A stretch of DNA of 33,691 bases from Pelargonium cotyledonis (GCA_036897625.1 JAYMTA010000247.1:1-33691); one strand, 5' to 3'; positions 12,601 to 23,800 are shown, counted from the first letter of the stretch. Numbers and translations are program-made. Notes: generated by a model not told the origin, from the sequence alone.

Positions 12601-12830
12601 TCCAAAAATAGAAAGCGGACGAAGCATACCCCATTGGGTATGGAAGGGGAGGCAAGATTGCCGGTTTGGCTCTTTTCAGAAACCTTGACGGATCTGACGG
12701 CAAAGGACACCTTTTGCACGCATTTTCTTGTGGTTTTGGATCCGAAGAAAAGATCAGAGCGGCGATCCGAAGCCTTGTAAGCGTCGGGACTTAGCATAGA
12801 CATTGCAGTAGGAAGATTGATAGTTGCCAT
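6627..12830 (-). CDS. PKP3: Plastidial pyruvate kinase, beta-type PKp3
   Basis: Twelve exons, in transcript order: 12830-12630, 11245-10964, 10370-10205, 9632-9498, 9376-9266, 9162-9074, 8354-8292, 7948-7773, 7570-7468, 7301-7153, 6955-6847 and 6740-6627 (TAA). All junctions are GT-AG and in phase, giving 565 residues; I recall Arabidopsis PKp3 as about 571. The enzyme transfers phosphate from phosphoenolpyruvate to ADP in the plastid, supplying pyruvate and ATP for fatty-acid synthesis. Residues 1 to about 85 are Ser/Arg-rich and unconserved, as expected for a transit peptide. The catalytic barrel starts at [17 protein letters not shown] (95-111). Visible active-site blocks are ARLNMSHG (R124, N126, S128), MLDTKGPEVRSG, the VSFVKDA lysine (K285), VKIES (E311), [17 protein letters not shown] and SGETAHG. 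The C terminus is [11 protein letters not shown]. Wording such as [14 protein letters not shown] and SVRS/AVRS near the N terminus favours PKp3 over PKp2. Confidence 0.96.
8943..8988. repeat. 23-bp perfect tandem duplication in a pyruvate kinase intron
   Basis: The unit ATGCCTTTCATTAGTGGGGC plus TGA occurs at 8943-8965 and again at 8966-8988 without mismatch. It lies in the intron between pyruvate kinase exons 6 (ending 9074) and 7 (starting 8354). No functional signal was recognised in it. Confidence 0.93.
11246..12629 (-). other. First intron of the pyruvate kinase gene (1.4 kb)
   Basis: This intron separates the transit-peptide exon from the catalytic exons. The donor is AATGGG|GTATGC at 12630/12629 and the acceptor is TGTAG at 11250-11246. 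A long first intron after a transit-peptide exon is common in nuclear genes for plastid proteins. No other coding sequence was recognised inside it. Confidence 0.85.
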
Positions 12831-14249
12831 TGAAGAGATCTTAGAGAAGCAGAGGGAAATGGAGGAGCAGAGACAGAGGCGGAGGTTCTGAGGAAAACAG
12901 AGAGAAAGAGAGGTCTGTTGTGTGTGTGTGTGTTGTGTTGTGGTCACTTTGAACAAAACGGAGAGAGAAAAAGCCTAGTAGGGGTTGAGGTTGGCTGCCT
13001 ACTCTTTTTCTTGCTTACTCAGCCTCGGAGCCAATTTTAAGGCTCACTCCCATATCTTTCGGGTCGCTCCAAATTTTCCGGGTCTTTTTTTCTCTCTCTC
13101 TTGTTTTTTAGTCTTAAAATAGTTATTTGTTTCACGTATTGCCGTTTTGAGAGTCGTTTTGAGTTTTTGTATGACTGCCCCTGATTTTTAGAACGGTGGT
13201 TGTATTTTGGGTTGACATATGACTAATTGTGGTATCTCTCATTTAGATAACGAGCTCCCAAGTAAAGGTGTAGTTGTAGATTTGCAGTGAATTTTTTCGG
13301 CTGACGTATGTGCAGGGCAATTAGAGATTTGTGGCGGTTCGATTGGAGTCTCATATCAACTTTCGAATCGGATTAAATGTTAGACCTGGTGCCGAGTGGC
13401 GTTCGACAATGACTTTCACGTTATAGTCTTAAGTTTCATATTCAATTGTTTTTAATTGCCCGAATGGATAAGAAGATTTCAGTGTTTTCGACTTGTTTAT
13501 TCAGACTGATGAAAGAATGTGTTTAGTAATTGTCGCCAAATTTAATAGTTTTGATTTTATGTTTATGGATTCATTTGCGAACCAAGTGTTCCAAGATTTA
13601 GTTAATTAATTGTTTAGTTTCAAAAAAAAACAAAAAATCCAGGTTGTTACATGCTATGCCCGTCGACATGGTCGTTACAATCGCTTTCTTGTTTTAGCCG
13701 CCGTCATCGAATCCAACGGCGGAGATGCAGTTTCGTATGATATTTGATTTGACTTTTAAAGGGCCGCCAAACACCACAATTAATGTGGTTCGTTCGTCTG
13801 TGTCTGCCTGTGTATGTTTTACACACGAGAATAAAAATAAGATAGATATTCGAGATCCTATGATGAGCAGAGCATCGTATGTATCGACGACAACGAGGCA
13901 CGTGTGCTGAATCATCATGGTTGGGTCTGGCCACAACATATACACAAGGCATATATAGCTGATAGTGATAGCTACTCTTCTGGCTTCTGCTGCTGTTTTA
14001 AATGTTGTTTGCAGTACTATTTTTCGTCTTGCAACCGGTTTGGTTTGGTTTGATTTGGCATCAGTTGGTAGCCATCTCATCTACTATCCATAGCCGGATT
14101 TCTAGCATAAAATACAATGATTTCGACCCCACCAACTTCATATTAGGTTAGAGTCGGATAAAAATATGGTCAAAAATATATATCGAGCTCGTGTTGAAAT
14201 TATCCGGTCTAAGTTAGATTATTGTTATCCCAAGTGTGTGCGTAAGCTT
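12831..14249. other. Pyruvate kinase promoter side and intergenic DNA
   Basis: Next to the start codon, 12831-12970 is rich in TC/GA and carries a TG/CA dinucleotide run near 12917-12936, which on the - strand falls in the likely 5' UTR. A weak TATA-like TTAAAATT lies on the - strand near 13033-13040. The remainder is AT-rich non-coding sequence. ORFs around 13.7-14.0 kb overlap on both strands and resemble no known protein. Confidence 0.55.
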
Positions 14250-14266
14250 AACATATAAAGTGTATT
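14250..14266. repeat. Target-site duplication, left copy
   Basis: AACATATAAAGTGTATT is present here and, with all 17 bases identical, at 14896-14912. The two copies flank the truncated LINE, as produced by target-primed reverse transcription. Confidence 0.85.
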
Positions 14267-14895
14267 TTTTTAAAAAAATAACACCGTCTGAAATGGTGGA
14301 GGATTTGACCGAAATCCTACATCTTTTATTCAAAATAAAAGAGAAAGTACAGAAAAGATGAGGACATGATGAGTTTTACTTCTTCAATATATCAATGCAC
14401 CTAATACAAGGCTAGCTATATGATATGCATGCAAAAATAAAATTACATGTAAAGTTTCCCAAGCCTAATGTTATTAAAGCCTAAAAGCCGATACTATCAC
14501 GATAAATAATAGAACTAAAATCAACAACATTCGAAACCGCTAAACGTTTAGCAACTTGAAATCCAAAATTGGCCAACCAATCATTGAACCCAACAATTTA
14601 CTGCAAACCTGCAAAATGTAAATCAAAGACCAAGGACAACGAACCCGACCCGCCAACATGTCCACTATAAGCTTAGAAGCAGCCTCCACACGCTGAATAG
14701 TTATACTTTTCTCCTCACAAATTATTAGACCAATTAATAAAGCCTGTAACTCCGCAAAGTTATTAATACCTGGACCCAACGGAACACAGTATGCTATTAC
14801 TACCATACTTTGTTGGTTCCGTACTATGCCTTCCGATGCAGCTTCTTCACTCCGGCAAGCACCGTCAACGTTCAAAGCCAAACTCGAAAGCGGTC
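14267..14895 (-). mobile_element. 5'-truncated LINE (non-LTR retrotransposon) insertion
   Basis: The inserted segment is about 629 bp, read on the - strand. It carries the RNase H-like C-terminal domain of a plant LINE ORF2, then about 270 bp of 3' UTR, and ends in a short A-rich tail (TTTTTTTAAAAAAA at the left boundary on the + strand). A perfect 17-bp duplication flanks it. The coding part begins abruptly at the right boundary with no upstream reverse transcriptase, so the copy was truncated on insertion and cannot move by itself. Confidence 0.82.
14540..14881 (-). pseudogene. RNase H-like (RVT_3) domain fragment of the LINE
   Basis: The 113-residue reading frame shows the plant LINE RNase H-like pattern. 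LNVDGA supplies the first catalytic Asp (residue 6), then IAYCVPLGPGINNFAELQAL supplies the Glu (44). VEAASKLIVDML follows, where the usual EADSK aspartate is Ala (residue 68), then VRCPWSLIY. The frame stays open upstream to the insertion boundary (PLSSLALNVDGA). Loss of the second Asp and of the rest of ORF2 marks it as a dead remnant, though still without an internal stop. Confidence 0.85.
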
Positions 14896-14912
14896 AACAT
14901 ATAAAGTGTATT
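14896..14912. repeat. Target-site duplication, right copy
   Basis: This is identical over 17 bases to 14250-14266. It marks the 5'-truncated end of the LINE insertion. Confidence 0.85.
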
Positions 14913-14949
14913 AATTGAACTAAGACTTACATTAATTTTACACAAACGT

Positions 14950-15173
14950 AAAACCCGACCCTAGTCCAGGTCATAGATGAGATGGCTTTGAGCTGACACA
15001 ACACTAACCCGACTCAAAATTTTGCATGATGCCCGACTCGATTTTTGTTGAGTGTGTCCTTAAAAAAAAAAAAGTTTACTTTTTGCTTAAGACTCAACGC
15101 TAACTCTATAGGGTCAGGTCAGGATTCATCAACTAGAACAAGACCCGACCCGACCCGACTTTATTGCCACCTC
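14950..15173 (-). repeat. Diverged repeat with GAGGTGGCAA end (copy B), CGGGTCGGGT-rich
   Basis: Read on the - strand from 15173, it starts GAGGTGGCAATAAAGTCGGG followed by three CGGGT units. It matches the left end of the repeat at 1905 in the transporter intron. Inner blocks such as CATGATGCCCGAC here and CATCATGCCCAAC there match in the opposite sense, which suggests a fold-back element with similar arms. The left boundary is uncertain. Confidence 0.45.
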
Positions 15174-16410
15174 GGCCAGACCTCTGTATACGGCATTAAC
15201 CATAAAGAGTTCTTCCTCCAATAAAGGTGTTTTGATAAAGACATTTTGCAAGTCTTTAGTGAATGAGAACTTTTAATGTGAACGTTGTAATAATAAGCCA
15301 TTTGATTGGTATTTATATTTTAATTATTATTTTTTGCCTTAAATCTTACCTACGAGGTTATCAAAGTGGATGTATGACGCTATAATAATAACTCATTCGA
15401 TAATATATCTAAGTTTGATTGAAATGTAACAAATCACTTATCATGCAGGAAGTGGTGATCATGAATATTAGATGGAGGGTAGCAAATCATGAATAATATA
15501 TGACTTGTATCACTGAAATTTAATGATGGTAAAATGTTTGAACTTTGTTTTGTTGAATATCATATTATGTACAAGTTACTATGTATAAAAGGGGATGATG
15601 ACCATAGTGCATTTCTTCATTAGCCAATTTGATTTTATAAGATGGTGCATTTCTTCGTTTCGCTAGTTAGGATATTGGATGAAATTAATTTATTAGGTAT
15701 AACAATGGTTTATAGAAATCACTTATTAATATATATAAATCAGTACTAAAATAAGATGAGTGTCATTTTCTATAATTTAAGATTATTTTATTAATAGTAA
15801 TTTTATTGAAAAAAAAATAATCACCATGTAAATACTAAGCTGGAATATTTTACTATCCGTTAATCTACATGCTTGATAAATGATTACAATTTTTGTTCAA
15901 AAATAAAAAGACAATATTGTAATAAAGAGAAGTTTAAATTGTGTTCACAATATGTATGGGTCAAGAGGTCGGATGCTATGATCCGTGGTGGGAAAACTAA
16001 AATTGAATGTAGACAAACCATTTTCGAATTTCCAGTATGTGAGGTGCTCTTGGGAGGGATGGGTGATGAGGGACGAAGTGGGTCGTTACTAGGGAGGCGG
16101 AAAGGTTGTTTGGAACAGGGTGACAAATCCAAGAACAAAGTCATCCCTATTAGAGAGGTTATGAACTAGTTGACAAATGAAAGATTGTTTGAGATAGTAT
16201 AATGAAGTCAGACTCGTATCAAATTATCGAAACTTTAAGATCAAATAGAAAGATTTAAGTGTTTTTGGTCTGTTAGTTCGCGACATCCTAAATCTAGCGA
16301 TTTAGATTTGTAACGTAGATTTTGAGTTCACAAGAAGATTTTCGAATCTAGTGACTCATGTTTTAACTCGGAGCTCATGTTTTGTGTTTGACCTTGATGG
16401 ACGTCTGCAC
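15174..16410. other. AT-rich intergenic DNA
   Basis: No gene was recognised. Reading frames at 15.87-16.17 kb overlap on both strands and resemble no family I know. The DNA becomes less AT-rich towards the TOM2B-like promoter. Confidence 0.5.
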
Positions 16411-16456
16411 TGGGCCTCAAAACTATTACTATGAATGGGCCTTTAATTTATGGGCC
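16411..16456 (+). promoter_or_regulatory. Three site II (TGGGCC) elements upstream of the TOM2B-like gene
   Basis: TGGGCC occurs at 16411-16416, 16436-16441 and 16451-16456, all in the sense orientation and 53-98 bp before the chosen ATG. Site II elements (TGGGCC/T) bind TCP factors and are typical of broadly expressed, growth-related plant genes. No TATA box is obvious, which fits such promoters. Function is inferred from motif clustering only. Confidence 0.6.
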
Positions 16457-16508
16457 GAGTAACAGCTAAAACTTCCAGTCGTGGATGTTCGTTGCTTGTT
16501 CAGTAACA

Positions 16509-18713
16509 ATGGCGAGCTCAGGAACACGAAGAAGAAGTAACAGAGAAAACACGGCCAAAGCAATAGTCGCCGATCAGATCTGTCAGGCCGTTCAATCCAC
16601 CTCCAATCTCCTCCACCTCATGCAACAATCCTCTCCTTCCAAGGAACCTCCTTTTCCTCTTCACTATTTACATCTTATTATCTTATTGATTTATCGGAAT
16701 AAGTAATGCTTTAACTTGCACAATTTCTGTTTCCAACTCGTTGGTTTTGATTCAAATGAAGGATATGCTAATATTTTGCTGGGAATTATTTGTCTGCTGA
16801 TGGTTGATTATGGGCGTTCTTGTCAAGCAATTTGTCAAATGGGTTTTTAAATTTGTCGATAATAAGCAAATTTTCATGTGCCAATTTTGGTCCCTCAGTA
16901 ACTCCGTGCCCGAGACAATTAAAGTTTGTATCTTTGTAGGAGGTGTGTTTTAAAAAAAAATCCAAAGTTTTATGTTTGGTGTGATTTTGGAAAGAACTCA
17001 GCATTGACTATGAACAGTTTTCCATATCCTACATTGGTACTCAAATCACCAAGTGAATTTGTAGTCTATTTTTAGGTTACTGATACGATCTCTATTGTAT
17101 TTTGTAATATGCTGACATGTAATGATTCTTAAACCCGTCTTCTTGTAATGAACAATGTGCACTAGAGAGATGATTACTTAGAAGAGGTCCTGAAGTAGTC
17201 AAATCATCGCAATGCAGTTTGATTGGCATTATGTCACTTGACAGCACTTTGTGATTTTGCTAATGCAGTGCTCTATAGTCTATTCTGTGTGTGTAGCTGT
17301 GAATTTATAGCAATTTCCCATTTGCAGGCTCAACTTTTGAAGCTCCCAAAGAACCTTTTTGCAAAGACTTCCACAATCAAGAACACTGGGCAAGTGTGAA
17401 TGCCTATTGCACAAAAATGAACTTTACTACAGGTTAATGTAGCAGGACGTCCACTTTTATGTCTTCACCCTCCATATTTTGTCGTGCAGGTTTTAGAGCA
17501 GTTGCCTCATGTGATTTCATCCCTGGATGCACATATGGAAGATGGTTTACAAAGTAAAACCTTTGTTAATAGTGACTCGTCGATAGCCCATGTATGCATG
17601 TTGTAAGATAATTGAACTTCTTGATTACAGGTTAAGTAAACAATTTAAAATCCCTTTGAATGTTATCATTCTGGAATTTGGATTAGATACTCAGAAGCGT
17701 GTGAACATTGAAACAAGAGTGGTGAATGGTGATAGGTGCTGATATATCTGAATTGTAGAATATTTAATAAGGTTCAGGCTCACACAACTTTTACATCTCC
17801 TTCTAAATAGATAGATTAGTGTCCCAACTCCTATCCAGCCACTTGGCCTATTTGTATCTACTAGTACTGTCGAAAGTGAAAAATATCGAAGTTTGTTCTA
17901 GCTTTATTTGTTACCATATAAGGAATCTGAAAAAATTGTGCCATTGTAATGACCCTTCGTGATGCGATAAGATAGTGCCTTACACTGCAAGCCTAAATAG
18001 TTTTCTTTGCTTGCAATATCAAAACTTTTCATCTCTTGAAACAGTAAGGACAAGTATGATCCGTATTTTTTCAATGGCTCTCTTGACTTACTTGACAGCC
18101 AACTTTTGCAGTGTTCCTCACCTGAAAACTGTGATTCTGTTACTTACAGACATGGAAAGCAATCAGCTTACTCCCAAACATGCTGTGAGTATAATTGCCT
18201 TTGCTCATGCAGTAAACACGGCTTCAATTAATTTTTGGCAAATAAGATTTTTTGTCACTTGGCAATGATGCACTATTTGACTTATGTTCTTTGAAACCTA
18301 GTGCTCAAAGTGACTCTTATTTATTCAATTCCACCCCAGGAATCTCAAACTAATTCACCAAACTCTGTAGCTGTTTAGCTGAAGGAGCTAAGCAATTGGT
18401 TATCTTGTGATGAGCTATTCTAGTTCTAACTAAGGAGGACTGCTTCTCGTTTAGTAAGATTACATTGATTTGTACATGGTCTTTTTTGTATAGAACATAA
18501 CAAAATATATGACCTCTCTTTTTGTGTTGCTGTATATCAAGCCCATAATTAGAGAATATGTCCCATCTGATTTAATCCCAGCATATTGAGAATAGTTTTA
18601 CTTGTTTGTTCTTGCTTTTCTTTCAAAAGCACTATGACTCAGGCACGGCAGAAAATCCTCATATAGAAGGTGCCGAAAGTAGCTTCCCACGTAGTACATG
18701 CTATTTGATTTGA
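16509..18713 (+). CDS. TOM2B: TOM2B-like protein (tobamovirus multiplication 2B), splice sites damaged
   Basis: The coding blocks, in the conserved frame, are 16509-16643, 17328-17393, 17490-17554, 18112-18184 and a likely last exon 18630-18713 (TGA). Together they give about 140 residues of a small basic protein. The blocks read [10 protein letters not shown]...[52 protein letters not shown] and [19 protein letters not shown]. In Arabidopsis TOM2B is a small host factor found with TOM2A to support tobamovirus RNA replication on tonoplast membranes; its cellular role is unclear. Two junctions are abnormal. After AAG at 16643 the next bases are GA, not GT. At 17553 the only GT donor would end the exon one base early and shift frame into a stop. 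ATG 16509 was preferred to the in-frame ATG 16485 because the family begins near MASSG. The last exon is assigned only from phase and a good pyrimidine tract. It could be a gene with unusual splicing or a young pseudogene. Confidence 0.72.
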
Positions 18714-20580
18714 CAGGACATGAGACAATGAGAATCAAGTCTTAAGATTAGCATAAACAAATGCCGGCATCGTTACTTTATGTTTTGTAAATGGTTTCTA
18801 ATTTTTGTACCGATGCTTGATGCGAACGTCTGAAACATAATCCGTTAGGCTTGGTGACGATGATGTTGATGATAAGTACTGCCTGCATCATTCATTGTAA
18901 GTGTCTCAAACCATCTGCACCAACTTATCTTTGTTTTTGAATTGGGTCCACCCATGACTCTAATTCTTCTTACATGTGTTGTAGTTCTTATCAAAGTTCT
19001 GATAAGAGAATGGATTGTTGCACTGTGTATATGCATGGATTGGATCATTTGTACGAATCTTAGTCAGCGTTTCTTTTCTCGTGTGCACAGGTGTGGTGTA
19101 GTGTGGTGTGGTCCATCTGCAAGCTCCATCCACGACCGAAGAGTCTGCTCCAACTCAGATTTGAGGACACGCCCATGCTTTCATGTTTATTTCATTATTT
19201 GTTTTCTTTTCATGCTTGCGTGCCTTTTAGTTCTTGATCATGTTTTAAAAATATAAGGAGGCTGATATTGCTAAGATGCTACATTTTATTTATTTGATGT
19301 GCTTATCCAAGTCCTGGTTTTATCTGTATCAGAACAGGGGAATTCTTATTTTTTCTTCTTTTGACTTTAAGTGGATAGACATTTCTCAAAGATCATCCAT
19401 GTCTGCTATAATTTTGGACTAAAAATATCATGGCATGAGCCCTTTGATGTGGACCCGATTTAAAGACGGAAATAAATTAGGGTCCCCAAAAAGAGTCAAC
19501 ATGTTCGGTGCGTCGAATAGTTTAATTTAAAAAAAAAAGCAGTTTGAATGAGAGATAAATTATACTAAAGATGATAGATATGTTTGAACCAGCGTTGCAT
19601 GCACTCTGATGCGCTAATTAGAGGAATAGAAGCTTTCACATATCCCACGCACCTTTATGCAACCACACGCTAGGACCTCCCTTGACAAACTTGTTGGCAC
19701 GGCCGTCACAGCTCCATACCATGTCGCCTAGATGTTGCCTTCCACGCGTTCGCCACATGACTTGAATCACTTGCAAGTCAAGTTGATTCGTCCAGAGTTG
19801 GGTGAGTCAGCGGATAGTCTTGGCCCCAACCCATGCTCACCTAGGCTCGCCACACCCGATCCTAGCATGATCGATGTTCTTCTATCCCCCGCGTCATGTA
19901 TCGATTGCAACTTGGTATGTACTCACGCTGTACACATCTTGTTTTCAAGCCCCCTTAGCCGAGTTGACCGAGTCCACCTATCGACTTGGTTCGAGTCAAT
20001 GGGGGGAGCCGTTTCAACTCGTCCCAAAACTCACATGGGGCTGCACGAACTAGATCTTTTCTAGCTCAGTCTACCAAATCCTCCACGCCACGTGTCTGTG
20101 TGCGCTACCCATAAATCATATTTGGTGTGGTTGGATCGGGTTAGAGAGACTCAAGGTCGCATATGGGGGAATCAAAAACGCAAAATTGGAATTGAGCATG
20201 AGAATATATGAGATCTCCTCAAGAAGTGTTGCTTTGGACCATAGTAGTCAAACTGCACCAAACAACTACCATAATGGACAAACACCCCTATATGTAGAGG
20301 CGTTCGAACCGTTCGGACAAAATCAGATGATCAATTTGGTTCGGTCTAAACTGATTAATCAATTTTTCTTGTATAGAATTAATTTAATGCTATAGAATTA
20401 TTTTTATACATCATTGATCATCATTTTAACTTGAATTCCACATATTTTATTTCTAAACTATTTCATTAAAATAAAACTCTCCGCTTATCAAACTTTCTCC
20501 TGGATCGATCCATAGTCAGGAGTTGGACCGAAGATCACCTACTCAAACAAAATGACAAATGACAAATCCCAAGACAGAGT
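18714..20580. other. Intergenic DNA between the TOM2B-like and PRS genes
   Basis: The first few hundred bases are probably TOM2B 3' UTR and flank. From about 19.6 to 20.15 kb the base composition becomes clearly GC-richer than its surroundings, with no recognisable protein. A G-box core CACGTG lies at 20089-20094. Nothing else was recognised. Confidence 0.5.
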
Positions 20581-20586
20581 CTCTTC

Positions 20587-20592
20587 CACGTG
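20587..20592 (+). promoter_or_regulatory. G-box (CACGTGGC) in the PRS promoter
   Basis: CCACGTGGCG lies about 295 bp before the PRS start codon. CACGTGGC is the core recognised by bZIP (ABF/HY5-class) and bHLH factors and is found in light- or ABA-responsive promoters. A TATA-like TACATAAAAAG follows near 20787-20797, then a CT-repeat leader at 20804-20815, typical of a plant 5' UTR. Use in vivo is not shown. Confidence 0.5.
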
Positions 20593-20881
20593 GCGCTTAT
20601 CCAATCGAAAAGGTCCAGTGTTCACACACGCCTCACCGCTTCACATCACTTAAGTTGACCAGGCTTTTGACCCCCCAATCAAGGATACGACGTCGTAGGG
20701 AAATGGCATTTTTAGTGTTCCCTTTAAAGCATCCGCAAAATTAAAATTCTTACGCCGTCGAGAACCAGAGTACCGCCATAGTGCCTTACATAAAAAGCAC
20801 AATCTCTCTCTCTCAAGTCCAGCCTCAGGTCAGCGACAACAGAGCAGTCCTGCCGATAATCCCTAACCCTAGCCGGCGATA

Positions 20882-23800
20882 ATGGCATCGCTCACCGTTC
20901 CGTCGCAGTCCTCATTGCTCTCTTCCTCTGCGTACTCTCGCTGCTCTTTCGCCAGCAGAGGTTCGGCCGCTCGTATGTGCGCAACCGGCGGCGCCGTAAG
21001 TTCTTCTTTTTCTCTATCAGTTGCATGTGTGCTATTAAGAATTTGGTGTCTGCTTATACAATGCGAGCCAAAAGTTTCCGACTTTTTAATAATGAGTTGA
21101 ATCAAAATTGAAAGCTCATTATTTTCTCCCGATGGAATGCTCAAGAATTGAACATATTTGATGTGTTTGTCTAGTATCGCAATACAAATTTAGGAAAAAT
21201 TATGTGGAGCATGATTGACTAGCTTTAAAGGTCAAAATTTTGTGTTTGCCAAGCCATGCTTCGAGGACATATATTTATCGGATTTTGTTGTTGTTTTTAC
21301 TGATTTGTGTTTTAATGGTTTAGAAATGTGATATGCCTGGACCATTGGGTTCTGGGAATGGGAAACCAATCATTCCAATACTTAATGGAAGGACACTGCC
21401 CAAGTTCTTGGAATCAGCACGGCCAGAGAAATCAGTTGACAGGAATAATACCAGGCTGAAGTTATTTTCTGGTACAGCAAATCCTGCGCTCTCTGAGGTA
21501 AATGTTATGAAATGTTGGGTTTTAATTTCCGAATACTGCTTCGTGATAGCAACTTTTGTTCTAGTAGGCGTGTATGACTTGACTGTTGTCATGAATTGGA
21601 TTTCACTTCAGTAAGTTCAAGTGAGAGCTGAATGACTCATGGTCTTGACACATGAATGCACAGCCTTTTCCATGGTCTGCTACCATGTGGCATGTCTATG
21701 TCTAGTTCACTTCCTGTTTAAGTTAAACTAAAACAGTGCAAAGTTGTTTAACACAATCAACTTCTGTGTTGAAATTGTTTTTGAAACCTTGAATTTGCTA
21801 ACGCACTATTACATATCCTTAGGAAATTTCATGGTACATGGGGTTGAAGCTTGGAAAAGTCAACATAAAGCGATTTGCTGATGGAGAAATCTATGTTCAG
21901 TTGCAAGAGAGTGTAAGGGGTTGTGATGTTTTCATCGTGCAGCCCTCGTGTCCTCCCGCAAATGAGAATCTTATGGAACTTTTGGTGATGATAGATGCTT
22001 GTCGACGAGCCTCTGCCAAGAATATTACTGCTGTGATTCCTTATTTTGGATATGCCAGAGCTGATAGAAAGGTAAGTTTTATATGCAGCCTTCTTTTGAT
22101 GTATCTGTTAAAATATTCTCTTGAGATCAGATTAGAGAAATACAATGTATTATGAGCAACTGATCAATAACTAATTCCAAATAGGGGTAAGAAGAAACAA
22201 AAATAATGGTTGAAAAGGTTAGATCTTATTAAAAAATTAAACTTCTCAAACATTTAGGAATCCATCATTCTTTGGTGTGGTTAAAGTTAGTTCCTTCAAC
22301 GTACTACAATGATATTTTACTTTGGACAGTGGAATTGCATCCGTATTGTCATGCTTCAGTTCTATATTTCTGTAAATGTTGGGTTTGTTGTTTGTTCTAG
22401 CTTTTGATCATTGTTTAGAATTGTCTGCTAAAATGTTGTTCACCCCATTTGCTTTTATTGGCAGACTCAAGGGCGCGAATCCATTGCAGCCAAACTTGTT
22501 GCAAACCTTCTCACTGAATCTGGTGCTAACCGTGTTCTTGCCTGTGATCTTCATTCAGGGCAGTCCATGGGTTACTTTGATATTCCAGTGGATCATGTTT
22601 ACTGTCAGGTAACTAATTTGTCTATTTAAATCTATCACATTAGTTGATTTGGATTACTGATACTTCCTCTGTTCATTATGTGTGCATTAGTCTGTGATTC
22701 TTGATTACCTTGCCAGCAAGAGGATTGCTTCAAATGATTTGGTAGTGGTTTCTCCTGATGTTGGTGGTGTTGCAAGAGCACGTGCTTTTGCCAAAAAGTT
22801 ATCCGATGCGCCTTTAGCCATTGTGGATAAAAGGCGTCATGGGCACAATGTTGCCGAGGTAATTGTCTTTTACAGCACTAAAGCATTATTCACATTCATG
22901 TTGATTATATTCATATCTTACAATATCAAATTGAGATCAATAAATGTTTTATTTTTTGTGTTTTTTATTTTATTTTTATTTATTAATATTATTAGAACTA
23001 GCATTAACCTCCATCACTGTTAAAGGGCTTTTTTGTGTGTCCACTACTCATTCTTTGGTTCTCTCCTTCATTGAATTTGCTTTCTTTTGTTCTTAATTGA
23101 GATTTTAAAGTTCTGATCTTTTATTCAAAATTTTCATCTCAGATGTCATTTGTGTTGAAATATCGGATATATGTTGTCAGATAGATGCTTGGCAATACCT
23201 TCTTATACATCGTCATTTTAATCCACTTTTATATGCTTGTGTGCTCTCTTTTGTTTAGAATCCTCTATTCCTCTCTATGTCTGCAATGAAAAGGGTGTTT
23301 TGAAGTTATGGTTTGCCTTAGAAGCACTTGTACCTATATATGGAAATGAAAAGTTGCATCTCTTGTTGTGGGTTTGTTTGTTTAGCATTAAATGTATATC
23401 TTTCTCATCTTTCAATGTCTTGTGTTTATCTTACAGGTGATGAATCTAATTGGTGATGTTAAAGGGAAAGTTGCAGTTATGGTTGACGACATGATTGACA
23501 CTGCTGGTAAATATAGTCATATTGATGTCAAAATGCATCATTAATTCCAGTAATGGAAATAGGACAGTTGAAATAAAAAGAAAAAATAATTGAAAACATT
23601 CTTATTGCAATGTATAACTTGTAAGTAGTTAATGGTTAAAACTATTCCAACTACCACTGCTAATTTTGTTTGTTTTCAGTGAATCAATGTCCTTGATTTT
23701 GCTCCCAGGGTTGCATCTTTTGATCTAATTCTTGAAAAATAAATTTCTACTCTGAATCTCACTGATGGATAGAAACTTTGAGCTCTTTTGCAAACATGTC

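Noticed and set aside
13694..14080. Overlapping open frames on both strands between the pyruvate kinase and the LINE
   Set aside because: They show no domain or motif, conflict with one another, and have no splice or promoter context.
14138..14240. Possible far arm of repeat copy B, on the other side of the LINE
   Set aside because: A GAGTCGGAT-like stretch is suggestive, but I could not align it convincingly with either copy of the repeat.
15873..16169. 98-codon plus-strand frame with an 86-codon minus-strand frame opposite
   Set aside because: No recognisable family on either strand; likely chance in intergenic DNA.
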